A stretch of 64,000 bases of DNA from Amycolatopsis bartoniae (GTDB lineage: Bacteria > Actinomycetota > Actinomycetes > Mycobacteriales > Pseudonocardiaceae): the NCBI RefSeq assembly GCF_014191255.1, contig NZ_JACHWH010000007.1, positions 62,001-126,000 of the forward strand. The letters run 5' to 3'. The notes under the pieces were generated by a model. It worked only from the letters and a program-made list of their open reading frames with translations. It was not told the DNA's origin and ran no database searches. The first letter of the stretch is position 1; every line of letters begins with the position of its first letter. This document shows positions 25,940 to 33,598 of the stretch, piece by piece. Position numbers and translations under genes: made by a program.

Positions 25940-26494
25940 GTGCCCACGAGCCGCAAGCGAAAAAGACGGGACGGAACGGTCGCCCGGTTCCGCCCGCCCG
26001 AGGAGACCATGGACGTGGGCGTGCTGGGCAAACCGTCGAGGCCGGTGCCCGAAGCCGAGCTCGAACCGGCGGGTGATCCGTCGTTCCGGTCCGTGGTGGG
26101 CAGCACCGAGCACCAGCGCGCCGCCGAGGACGCCGTGGTCCGGCTGTCCAACGCGGCCCGCGCGCGGGCGGGGCTGCGGCCGCTGCGCTCCGACGAGCGC
26201 CTGCGGACCGCGGCCCGCGCGCACAGCAAGGACATGGCGCAGCGTGACTTCTGCGCGCACATCAACCCGGACGGGCGCACGCCCGGCGAACGGATGAGCG
26301 CCGCGGGCTATCCCGCGCCCGGCGCGGAGAACGTGGCCCGCGGCCAGGACTCGCCGCACAAGGTGGTGCAGGCGTGGCTCGACAGCCCCGGCCACCGGGC
26401 GAACCTGCTCAACCCGGAGTTCACCACCATCGGCGCGGGCGCCTACTACCTCGGCGACGGCGGCCCGTGCTGGACCCAGAACTTCGGCTACTGA
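25940..26494 (+). CDS. CAP/SCP (YkwD-like) domain protein
   Basis: A 184-residue protein. An N-terminal basic stretch (SRKRKRRDG) and a ~60-residue linker precede a CAP domain (residues ~65-184) with the family motifs HSKDMAQRDFCAHINPDG, GENVARG, AWLDSPGHRANLLN and the C-terminal WTQNFGY. CAP proteins are usually extracellular, but no signal peptide is visible, so export is unclear. The GTG at 25940 follows GGGGGAAGG; an in-frame GTG at 25931 is an alternative with poorer spacing. Function in actinomycetes is not established. Confidence 0.82.
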   Translation: MPTSRKRKRRDGTVARFRPPEETMDVGVLGKPSRPVPEAELEPAGDPSFRSVVGSTEHQRAAEDAVVRLSNAARARAGLRPLRSDERLRTAARAHSKDMAQRDFCAHINPDGRTPGERMSAAGYPAPGAENVARGQDSPHKVVQAWLDSPGHRANLLNPEFTTIGAGAYYLGDGGPCWTQNFGY

Positions 26495-26539
26495 CCGCGG
26501 CGGGCTTCTCCGCCGTCCCCCAGGGTGCGGTGACCGCGG

Positions 26540-27385
26540 CTAGGACACCGTGTCGAAGCGCTCGTGGCCCAGTACGCCGAGCAGCTGCAGCTTTTCCGCC
26601 GCCGGGGTGCGGGGCGCCGCCGTGAGCACGAGCAGCAGCTGTGACTGGTCCTCGGTGAACAGCGCCTGGCAGTCCACCTCGATCTCGCCCAGCTGCGGGT
26701 GCACGAGCACCTTGTGGTCCTCGAAGCGTTTGGCGACCTCGTGGCGGTCCCACAGCCGGGCGAACTCGGGGCTGGTCTTCGTCAGCGTGCGCACCAGCTC
26801 CCCGGCGCGGGACTGCGGGCCCATCGCGCTGTGCACGGCGCGCAGATTCGCCACGAAGGCGCGGCTCTGGCGGTCGCGGTCGTGCTCCGGGTAGATCCGG
26901 CGCTCGGCCGGATCGGTGAACCAGCGGTAGATGTCGCTGCGCGCCCAGCCCGTGAAGTGCGACCGGTCGCCATAGAGGGCCTCGGCCATGCTGTTCTGCA
27001 CCAGCACCTCGCCGAGGTTCGACAGGATCAGCGCGGGCGTGTCCGACAGCCGGTCGAGCACGCGCAGCAACGCGGGCGCCACGTGCGACGCCGCGGCCAC
27101 CGGGGTGGGCGCGTTGCGGCCGGCGGTGCGGAACAGGTAGTCGCGTTCGTCGTCGGTCAGGCGCAGGGCGCGGGCGAGCGCCGCCAGCATCTGCTCGCTC
27201 GGCTGCGGGCCGCGCCGCTGCTCCAGGCGGGTGTAGTAGTCCGTCGACATCGCCGCCAGCGCGGCGACCTCCTCCCGCCGCAGGCCGGGCGCGCGGCGGC
27301 GCGGCCCCGCGGGCAACCCGACGTCCTCGGGCCGCAGCTGCTCCCGGCGGCGGCGCAGGAACGCCGCCAGCTCCGCACGATCCAT
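26540..27385 (-). CDS. XRE-family regulator with MmyB-like ligand domain
   Basis: A 281-residue regulator. The N-terminal helix-turn-helix contains the paralogue hallmark LRREEVAALAAMSTDYYTRLEQRRGPQPSE; the C-terminal MmyB-like PAS-type domain has VLVQNSMAEALYGD and a conserved KVLVHPQLGEIEVD segment. These regulators are usually encoded divergently to an oxidoreductase and repress it until a small ligand binds. Here the divergent partner is the SDR gene 100 bp away. A second copy of this arrangement occurs at 34921-36937. Confidence 0.9.
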   Translation of the reverse strand: MDRAELAAFLRRRREQLRPEDVGLPAGPRRRAPGLRREEVAALAAMSTDYYTRLEQRRGPQPSEQMLAALARALRLTDDERDYLFRTAGRNAPTPVAAASHVAPALLRVLDRLSDTPALILSNLGEVLVQNSMAEALYGDRSHFTGWARSDIYRWFTDPAERRIYPEHDRDRQSRAFVANLRAVHSAMGPQSRAGELVRTLTKTSPEFARLWDRHEVAKRFEDHKVLVHPQLGEIEVDCQALFTEDQSQLLLVLTAAPRTPAAEKLQLLGVLGHERFDTVS

Positions 27386-27485
27386 GCCTCCAGTATCCGC
27401 GCCCGAGTCCGGCGAACCAGGGATCGCCGATCCCCCGATGAGTGCTCCCTGCCGCCGGACCGGCCCGGCCGCACAGACTCGAAGC

Positions 27486-28247
27486 ATGAACATCAGCGGA
27501 AACACCATTTTCATCCCGGGATCCACCAGCGGCATCGGGCTCGCACTCGCGCAGCGGCTGCAGGCCGAGGGCAACACCGTCGTCATCGGCGGGCGCCGCA
27601 CCGAGCTGCTCGAAAAGCTCGCCGCCGAGCACGGCTTCGACACCGTGCGGATCGACACCGCCGACGCCGGGAGCATCCGCACCGCGGCCGCCGAGGTCCT
27701 GCGCCAGCACCCGGACCTCAACGTGGTGATCGCGATGGCCGGCATCATGCGCGTTGAGGACTGGCACCACGCGGACGGCTTCCTGGCCTCGGCCGAGGAG
27801 GTCGTGACCACGAACGTGCTCGGCCCAATCCGGCTGATCGCCGCGTTCGTCGAGCACCTGCGGACCCGTCCGGACGCGACGATCGTGACCGTGTCCTCGG
27901 GGCTGGCGTTCGCGCCGCTCGCCGTCACGCCGAGCTACAACGCGAGCAAGGCCGCCATCCACATGCTCAGCGAGTCGGTGCGGCTGCAACTGGCCGACAC
28001 GCCGGTGCGGGTCGTCGAGCTGGTGCCGCCGTCGGTGCGGACCGCGTTGCTGCCGGGCCAGGAGGAGAGCGAGTTCGCCATGCCGCTCGACGAGTTCGCC
28101 GACGAGGTGATCTCGCTCTTGGCCAGTGAGCCGGACGCGAAGGAGATCCAGGTGGAGCGAGTGAAGTTCCTGCGCTACGGCGAAGTTCGCGGCGACTACG
28201 ACCAGGTGGTGGCCACGCTCAACGCCGCCGACCCGCACGGCAAGTGA
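27486..28247 (+). CDS. short-chain dehydrogenase/reductase
   Basis: A 253-residue classical SDR of the DltE-like branch: cofactor motif GSTSGIG, the NAG-equivalent AMAGI, catalytic Ser in VSSGLAF and YNASK. The arginine after the second strand (GGRRTELL) points to NADPH. The ATG at 27486 is the first start downstream of the divergent xre promoter. It is followed by a strong hairpin terminator at 28255-28286. The substrate is unknown. Confidence 0.9.
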   Translation: MNISGNTIFIPGSTSGIGLALAQRLQAEGNTVVIGGRRTELLEKLAAEHGFDTVRIDTADAGSIRTAAAEVLRQHPDLNVVIAMAGIMRVEDWHHADGFLASAEEVVTTNVLGPIRLIAAFVEHLRTRPDATIVTVSSGLAFAPLAVTPSYNASKAAIHMLSESVRLQLADTPVRVVELVPPSVRTALLPGQEESEFAMPLDEFADEVISLLASEPDAKEIQVERVKFLRYGEVRGDYDQVVATLNAADPHGK

Positions 28248-28254
28248 GCCCGGC

Positions 28255-28286
28255 GGGGCGGGCGGCGCGCACACGCCGCCCGCCCC
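28255..28286. terminator. bidirectional hairpin between the SDR and DUF1996 genes
   Basis: A perfect 13-bp stem (GGGGCGGGCGGCG pairing with CGCCGCCCGCCCC) around the 6-base loop CGCACA sits between two convergent stop codons. There is no U-tract, as is common for actinomycete terminators. Confidence 0.72.
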
Positions 28287-28291
28287 GGGGG

Positions 28292-29368
28292 TCACTCCTG
28301 GCAGGTCCGGCCGGTGTCGAGGCAGCCGACGACGCGGTTCATGATCTCCTGCGACATCACGTTGGCGAAGTCGTCGTGCTCGGACGCCGGGTTGTGGTGC
28401 TCCTCGGGGAACGAGTCTATTTTGTACTGTCCATTGAGCTGGATCTCCCGCGGGATGTCGTAGGTGAGGCTGACGCGCAGCTGGGGCACGGCCTCGAAAC
28501 CCTGCGGGCACTGCCCGTCCGCGTCCGGGTAGACGATGTGGTCGCGGTGGTTGGCGCTGTCGGTGTGCTCGCCGTCCCAGCAGCTGGCGAAGTCGTGGAC
28601 GCGCTTCACCCGGCTGCCTTCCGGGCAGATCGGGTACTTGTCGATCAGCCGGTCCTCGAAACCGGTGCAGGTGAACCCGGCCCTGGCGTTCTTGGGGCCG
28701 TTCGTGGAGACCTTCGCGTCGCCGAAGAGGATGCGCAGGAACTGCGGCATCGCCGTGACCTGGCCGGCCGGGCTGCCGAGGAACGTCAGCTCGACGGTGG
28801 CGGGCTGCTGGATCTCCCCGTCGTTGCCGGGCAGTTCGTTGTTCGCGTCCTGGGCGGGCAGCTCGCTCGCCACGGTCTGGTCCCCGGGTGCCGCGGCGGC
28901 GGAAGCGGCAGGCTCGCCGTCGCCGGTGTCGATCCGGACGACGGGCCAGAAGTACGCGGACTGGTCGCCGTTCTTGCAGGTCGTGCCGCCGGCGAGCAGG
29001 CTTTGGTCGGTGGAGTCGGCGTTGGTGGTGAGGTTGCCGACGTAGTCGTGCAGGTGCTGGGCGCCGTTCTTGACGCCCGGCTGGGCGATGAAGTTGTCGG
29101 GGTTGAAGTGCTGGTTCTCGTTCTTCCCGCAGTCGACGGTGAACGTCCCCGTCGACGCCCCGTCTCGCGGGGCGGGCGTGGCGACGTTGGGGGCGACGGT
29201 GGTGATGTCGACGAACTGGCTCTTGTCGACGGCGTCCGCGGCGGCTCGTCCCGGCTCTCCCGCCGTGACGGCGACGGCCGTGCCGCCGAGTGCGGCCGCG
29301 AGGGCCAGCACCGCCGTGGCGGCCTTCGTCCGTTTCGAGACGCGATGCCGCCCTGGGGCTGGGATCAT
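28292..29368 (-). CDS. exported DUF1996 protein
   Basis: A 358-residue secreted protein. A basic N-terminus and one hydrophobic leader (residues ~15-38) precede the DUF1996 domain: FTVDCGKNENQHFNPDNFIAQPG near the start, HLHDYVGN, CKNGDQSAYFWPVVRI, and near the end SCWDGEHTDSANHRDHIVYP followed by CPQGFEAVPQLRVSLTYD. The paired His/Asp motifs suggest metal or carbohydrate binding. The family is found in actinomycetes and fungi and its function is not established. GAGGTGAG precedes the ATG. It contains an Ala/Gly-rich low-complexity insert at ~155-180 (EPAASAAAAPGDQ). Confidence 0.82.
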   Translation of the reverse strand: MIPAPGRHRVSKRTKAATAVLALAAALGGTAVAVTAGEPGRAAADAVDKSQFVDITTVAPNVATPAPRDGASTGTFTVDCGKNENQHFNPDNFIAQPGVKNGAQHLHDYVGNLTTNADSTDQSLLAGGTTCKNGDQSAYFWPVVRIDTGDGEPAASAAAAPGDQTVASELPAQDANNELPGNDGEIQQPATVELTFLGSPAGQVTAMPQFLRILFGDAKVSTNGPKNARAGFTCTGFEDRLIDKYPICPEGSRVKRVHDFASCWDGEHTDSANHRDHIVYPDADGQCPQGFEAVPQLRVSLTYDIPREIQLNGQYKIDSFPEEHHNPASEHDDFANVMSQEIMNRVVGCLDTGRTCQE

Positions 29369-29542
29369 CGGTTGCTCACCTCATCCGGTTCGCGGGGCGG
29401 CCGGCGACACGTCGCCGACCCGGCACCGGTCATCACGGACGTTCCCGGCACCGTGGTTCACCCGCGACCGCGGCGCCACCGTTCCGTCACCCGAGGTGGA
29501 GCACTCGCGCGTTCTCTTTGCCCGGTAAGGAAAATCCGGGGT

Positions 29543-29971
29543 TCACTCGCCCGGTTTCGCCACCGGGGCCCAGAGGCTGGGCAGGTTCACCACGATGCCC
29601 TCCTGGCTGCTGCGCGCGATGATCACCACGGCGTCCTCGTCGCCGGGGTTCTCCTCGCGGTGCGGCACGTACGGGGGCACGAAGATGTAGTCGCCGGGGC
29701 CGGTTTCGAGGCGGATCTCCTCCTCGCCGTCGGCGAAGACGAACACCGGGTGCCCGGACTTGACGTAGATGGCGGTCTCCGCCTCGCCGTGGTGGTGGTC
29801 GCCGGAGTTGGTGGCGGGGCCGACGTGCGTCTCGCCCATCCACACCTTCTCCGAGCCCACGGTCTTGCCCGAGACGGCTTCCAGCCGCCGCATACCACTG
29901 GTCTGCGTGGTGTCGCCGGACAGTTCGCCGCCCTTGATGTGGCGCAGCGGGCGGTGCCACTGATCGGTCAT
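29543..29971 (-). CDS. small cupin-domain protein
   Basis: A 142-residue single-domain cupin. Motif 1 reads GDHHHGEAETAIYVKSGHPVF (metal-binding His and Glu) and motif 2 reads GDYIFVPPYVPHREEN. Such proteins are dioxygenases, isomerases or sensors; the sequence alone does not say which. The ATG at 29971 follows AAAGGACC. It is separated by 174 bp with no gene from the DUF1996 gene downstream, and faces the same way as the GNAT gene upstream. Confidence 0.85.
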   Translation of the reverse strand: MTDQWHRPLRHIKGGELSGDTTQTSGMRRLEAVSGKTVGSEKVWMGETHVGPATNSGDHHHGEAETAIYVKSGHPVFVFADGEEEIRLETGPGDYIFVPPYVPHREENPGDEDAVVIIARSSQEGIVVNLPSLWAPVAKPGE

Positions 29972-30054
29972 CGGGAGGTCCTTTCGGTTGTGCGGCGGCC
30001 TCACCCTAAGCGTCGAGCACCCCGTCTGGCGATCGCGAAGGGCGCCTGACGGCG

Positions 30055-30492
30055 TCAGAGCTGTTTCAGGTAGCGCGTGCTGTGTCCGGCCCAGTCCTGG
30101 TAGCCGAGGCTGCGGTAGAACGGGTGGGACTCGTTGCGGCTGCGCGAGCTGCTGACCTCCATCTTGATGCAGCCGAGCTCGCGGGCCTTCGCCTCGGCCG
30201 CCTCCACGAGCTGCCGCCCCACGCCCCGGCCCCGGCAGCCGGCGCTGACCACCAGTGCGACGATCCGCCCCCAGTAGCCCTCCCGCTCGAAGAAGGGCAC
30301 CGCGATCACCGCGATCGTGCCCACCACCCGGCCGTCGAGCTCCGCCACCAGCGCGGCCCCGGTCTGCTCGCGGGTCCACCTGGCCAGCCGCGCCTTGACG
30401 ACGTCCACCTCGTTGTCCGGATAGCCCAGCTCGACCAGCAGCGGGGCCACTTCGGCGGCGTCCTCGGGGGTGGCGGGGCGGAGGGAAACCAT
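30055..30492 (-). CDS. GNAT-family N-acetyltransferase
   Basis: A 145-residue acetyltransferase: N-terminal VSLRPATPEDAAEVAPLL, the acetyl-CoA pyrophosphate loop SAGCRGRGVGRQLVE (Q/R-x-x-G-x-G/A), and the C-terminal HPFYRSLGYQ. It is complete and of normal length. The acceptor is unknown; relatives are resistance enzymes or protein N-terminal acetylases. It lies next to a decayed second GNAT gene. Confidence 0.88.
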   Translation of the reverse strand: MVSLRPATPEDAAEVAPLLVELGYPDNEVDVVKARLARWTREQTGAALVAELDGRVVGTIAVIAVPFFEREGYWGRIVALVVSAGCRGRGVGRQLVEAAEAKARELGCIKMEVSSSRSRNESHPFYRSLGYQDWAGHSTRYLKQL

Positions 30493-30570
30493 GCAACTGC
30501 TCCTTCTCGATCGACCGGCTCCCCCAGGAGACGGCCGACCGGACCCGCAGGTTGAGTGCGGACCTCGAAT

Positions 30571-30684
30571 TCACGCCGCGAGTTCGAACCGCTTTCCGAG
30601 CCACTCGGTGATCTCGGCCGCGGCCAGTTCGTTGCCCGAGGGTTCCCCCTCCGCGATGGCGCCGCAGCGCACCGCGCCCGCGGG
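30571..30684 (-). pseudogene. C-terminal remnant of an unidentified gene
   Basis: Reading the minus strand to a TGA at 30573-30571 gives a short helical peptide ending NELAAAEITEWLGKRFELAA. It looks like the natural C-terminus of a protein but has no start and is cut off by the neighbouring GNAT remnant. I do not recognise the parent family. Confidence 0.35.
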
Positions 30685-31062
30685 TCAGAGGTCGCGTCGC
30701 ATCCCTGCTCGGGGCCAGTGGTCCAGGCCGCGCGCGGCTTCTTCCGCCCGGATTCCGCGCAGGCCAGGGCCGAGCTCGGCGTCGGTGAGGTAGCGGAACC
30801 CGCATCGCCGGTAGTAGGGCCCGTTCCACGGCACCTCGGTGAACGTCGTCAGCGTGCACCCACGCCCTGCCTGCTCGCTGGAACCCGCGCAGGGTTTCCA
30901 GTGTGGGCGGCTCGTCCTCGGCGACCGCCGTCATGCCGAGGTCGGCGAACGCCTCTCCGGCGGCGCGCTCGATCTCGCGGAGAACCGGCAGGTCCGCGTC
31001 CTGGCACCAGGGGGCCCGAACTCCTCCTCCGCGGGTCGGCGGCCTCGAAGTAGCCGCACAGC
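30685..31062 (-). pseudogene. GNAT acetyltransferase with the central acetyl-CoA site deleted
   Basis: Two pieces of one acetyltransferase can be read. The N-terminal piece (about 31062-30870) has DADLPVLREIERAAGEAFADLG and DEPPTLETLRGFQRAGRAWV. The C-terminal piece (about 30850-30685, ending in TGA) is in another frame and has TLTTFTEVPWNGPYYRRCGF and GLRGIRAEEAARGLDHWPR. The middle, which should carry the R-x-x-G-x-G acetyl-CoA loop, is missing, so the product cannot be active. This is a decayed gene and not a small hypothetical. Confidence 0.7.
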
Positions 31063-31109
31063 GGCTCGGTCCACTTCGGACAGTGCCGCCCGGGAACGCT
31101 GAGCACAGC

Positions 31110-31127
31110 ACCTTCAAATTCGAAGCA
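31110..31127. promoter_or_regulatory. putative MarR operator (site A) at its own promoter
   Basis: ACCTTCAA-AT-TCGAAGCA is a degenerate copy of the palindrome TGCTTCGA-AC-TCGAAGCA found at 33553. It ends 13 bp before the marR start and would allow autoregulation. Confidence 0.5.
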
Positions 31128-31140
31128 GTACACTCCTGTC

Positions 31141-31638
31141 ATGCCCGACTCCCCGCCGTCGCTCGATCCCGTGCAGCTCGGTGCCTACTTCGACCTCATC
31201 GAGGTGACCAGCCTGCTCCGGCACGCGGTCGAGCAGCAGCTGCGCGAGGCCGGCGACCTCAGCTACGTGCAGTTCCAGCTGCTGGCCCGGCTCGGGGACT
31301 CGCCGACGGGCAGCCACCGCATGACCGACCTGGCCGACGGCGTCGTCTACAGCCGCAGCGGGCTGACCTACCAGGCGGGGCTGCTCGAAAAGGCAGGGCT
31401 GGTCGTGCGGGCCCCCTCGCCGGACGACGAGCGGAGCATCACGGTCACCATCACCGACGCCGGGCGCGCGCTGCTCGCGCGGGTGCTGCCCGGGCACATC
31501 GAGGTCGTCAGCGGCCTGCTCTTCGAGCCGCTCTCGCGCGACGACGTCAAGACACTGGCCGCCCTGCTGGCGCCGGTGCGGGACCACATGCGCTCGGCGC
31601 CGCCCCGCTCGGCAGCGCCCCGGCGCCGCAAGAGCTGA
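31141..31638 (+). CDS. MarR-family regulator
   Basis: A 165-residue winged-helix regulator: an N-terminal dimerisation helix, SHRMTDLADGVVYSRSGLTYQAGLLEKAGLV as the DNA-reading part, and the wing SPDDERSITVTITDAG. The C-terminus is basic and low in complexity (RSAPPRSAAPRRRKS). It is 17 bp upstream of the LLM oxidoreductase gene on the same strand. Copies of one palindrome lie before this gene and 2.4 kb away before the MDR oxidoreductase, suggesting one small regulon. Confidence 0.9.
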   Translation: MPDSPPSLDPVQLGAYFDLIEVTSLLRHAVEQQLREAGDLSYVQFQLLARLGDSPTGSHRMTDLADGVVYSRSGLTYQAGLLEKAGLVVRAPSPDDERSITVTITDAGRALLARVLPGHIEVVSGLLFEPLSRDDVKTLAALLAPVRDHMRSAPPRSAAPRRRKS

Positions 31639-31655
31639 CCCGAACAGGAGCCGCC

Positions 31656-32531
31656 GTGCCACTGCCCGTGCTCTTCGGAGCCAACGTCGACCCGCTGGCG
31701 CTGCCCGGCGGCCGCTCGCTCCGGCAGGCGACGCTGATCGACCGGCTGGGCCTGGACCTGCTGACGATCCAGGACCACCCGTACCAGAGCGCGTTCGACG
31801 ACACCTGGACGCTGCTCACCTTCCTGGCGGCGCGGACGAGCTCGGTCACCCTGGTGCCGACCGTCAGCTGCCTGCCGTTGCGCCCGCCCGCCGTGCTCGC
31901 GAAGGCCGCCGCGACCCTCCTGGACCGGCTCAGCGGGTCCCGCGTGCAGCTGGGCCTGGGCGCCGGGGCGTTCTGGGACGCGATCGCCGCGATGGGCGGC
32001 CCGCGCCGGACACCGGCCGAGGCCGTCGCCGCGCTCGAAGAGGCCATCGGCGTCATCCGCGCGATGTGGAGCGGGGACCGCAGCGTGCGCGTGCCGGGCG
32101 AGCACTACGCGCTGGCCGGCGTGCACCCGGGGCCCGCGCCGGGTGAGGCCCTCGGGCTCTGGCTCGGCTCCTACGGCCCGCGCACGCTCGCGCTCACCGG
32201 CGCCCGCGCCGACGGCTGGCTGCCCTCCCACGCCTACCTCGGCCTGGACGCGCTGCCGGCCGCCGTCGCCCGGCTGGACGCGGCGGCGGAGGACGCGGGC
32301 CGGGACCCGGCGAGCCTGCGCAAGGTCTACAACATCGCCGGCCGCGTCTCCGGCACGTCGTCGGCCACCTTCGACGAACCCGCGGACGTCTGGGCCGAGC
32401 GGATCGTCGAACTGGTCACGGAGGTGGGGATGAACGGCTTCGTGCTGTGGCCCCTCGACGACCACGAGCGGCAGTACGCGCTCTTCGCCGAGGAGGTCGT
32501 GCCCGCGGTCCGCGCCTCACTCCCGCGGTGA
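31656..32531 (+). CDS. LLM-class (luciferase-like) flavin/F420 oxidoreductase
   Basis: A 291-residue TIM-barrel oxidoreductase of the luciferase-like superfamily: IQDHPYQSAFDDTWTLLTFLAARTS near the N-terminus, LLDRLSGSRVQLGLGAG, and WLGSYGPRTLALTGARADGWLPS, typical of actinomycete F420- or FMN-dependent members. The GTG at 31656 follows AGGAG. It is co-transcribed with marR. Its end overlaps the 3' end of the convergent gene by 15 bp. The substrate is unknown. Confidence 0.88.
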   Translation: MPLPVLFGANVDPLALPGGRSLRQATLIDRLGLDLLTIQDHPYQSAFDDTWTLLTFLAARTSSVTLVPTVSCLPLRPPAVLAKAAATLLDRLSGSRVQLGLGAGAFWDAIAAMGGPRRTPAEAVAALEEAIGVIRAMWSGDRSVRVPGEHYALAGVHPGPAPGEALGLWLGSYGPRTLALTGARADGWLPSHAYLGLDALPAAVARLDAAAEDAGRDPASLRKVYNIAGRVSGTSSATFDEPADVWAERIVELVTEVGMNGFVLWPLDDHERQYALFAEEVVPAVRASLPR

Positions 32532-33509
32532 CGCCAGCTGCCGCAGCAGCTGCTCGACGAGCCGTTCCTTGACGCCCGCCGGATCGACCGGCAACGCGTC
32601 GAGCGCGTTCGTGATGGCGCCGCGCAGGTCCGCGACGGGGTCGGCCGAGCCGCGCGGCACGAGCCGGGACCGCACCAGGACGCTGGTGGCGAACTCCCGG
32701 GGAGTGCGCCACGTGCGCAACGCGTCGAGCACCCCCTCCTCGAAGGCGGCGCGCGACAGGTCGTCGCCGTGCTGGTCACCGCCCACCGGCGTGGTCTCGG
32801 CGCGAACCCTGTCCTCCACCCACTGCTCCACCGGCTGGCGCCGCCAGTCCCGGCCGAAGACGTACTGCCGCCGCCCGCCGACGTCCACCGCCGCGACCTC
32901 GTGCAGCCCGGCGAGAGCGAGGTACCGCCGCCACCGGCCGGCGTCCTCGAAGACAGTGGCGGTGACCGCCCGGCCGCGGGTCCGCATCTCCTCCGCGATG
33001 GTGCGCCGGCTGATGAGGTCCAGCAGCGGTGAGGGCCGCTGGTGCCTGCCCGGCTGCATCGCGAACCGGCGGATGCCCAGGTGCTCCCCCGGCCCCAGCG
33101 GAGCGGCCGTCTCGACGTGGTCCCAGAGCGCCGCGACCACCGGGTCCGCGGCCCGGTCCCCGGGCAGCGGCGCCTCCAGCCCCAGGATGGCCATGAACCC
33201 GGCGGGCGTGGCGGAGCCCGCGTAGCGGTAGACGCGGAAGGCCCGCTCCTGGCGGTGCACCCAGTGCGCGACCGCGGCCGCCGACTCAGGACCTTCCGCC
33301 TCCTCGGCCATGCGCAGCACGTCGGGCACGTCGCCGGGCCGCAGCGGGGTGTCCCCGCAGGGCTGGAGAAGATGTTCCGCCACGCGGGCCGTGACCTGCG
33401 CGAACCGCGTCCGGAGGGCTTCGGGATCCGGATGGAGCGGCTCGTCGAAGCCGCCGAACTGGCCGGGAACGTCGTCCTCGGCCCGCCCCGCTGACGGAGT
33501 CGGTGGCAC
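32517..33509 (-). CDS. conserved hypothetical protein (330 aa)
   Basis: I cannot name this protein. It is soluble, about 330 residues, with GNAT-like phrases (WVHRQERAFRVYRYAGSATP, AGFMAILGLE, GIRRFAMQPGRHQRPSPLLD) and a helical C-terminal third (AFEEGVLDALRTWRTPREFA). From memory it resembles the non-ATPase C-terminal part of some large actinomycete regulatory ATPases, but no P-loop is present. The GTG start lies 9 bp from palindrome site B at 33518-33535, so it may share control with the divergent MDR oxidoreductase. The exact start is uncertain. Confidence 0.6.
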   Translation of the reverse strand: MPPTPSAGRAEDDVPGQFGGFDEPLHPDPEALRTRFAQVTARVAEHLLQPCGDTPLRPGDVPDVLRMAEEAEGPESAAAVAHWVHRQERAFRVYRYAGSATPAGFMAILGLEAPLPGDRAADPVVAALWDHVETAAPLGPGEHLGIRRFAMQPGRHQRPSPLLDLISRRTIAEEMRTRGRAVTATVFEDAGRWRRYLALAGLHEVAAVDVGGRRQYVFGRDWRRQPVEQWVEDRVRAETTPVGGDQHGDDLSRAAFEEGVLDALRTWRTPREFATSVLVRSRLVPRGSADPVADLRGAITNALDALPVDPAGVKERLVEQLLRQLASPRE

Positions 33510-33517
33510 ACGTCACT

Positions 33518-33570
33518 TGCTTTGAATTCGAAGCAGGCATACTCTGAGCAAGTGCTTCGAACTCGAAGCA
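33518..33570. promoter_or_regulatory. two MarR-type operators (sites B and C) between divergent genes
   Basis: Site B is TGCTTTGA-AT-TCGAAGCA (33518-33535, one mismatch) and site C is TGCTTCGA-AC-TCGAAGCA (33553-33570, perfect eight-base arms), 35 bp centre to centre. They match the site at the marR promoter (31110-31127). They sit between the hypothetical gene (start 33509) and the MDR oxidoreductase (start 33599). Confidence 0.72.
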
Positions 33571-33598
33571 AAGAACGAGACCGAAAGAGAGTCCTCCG

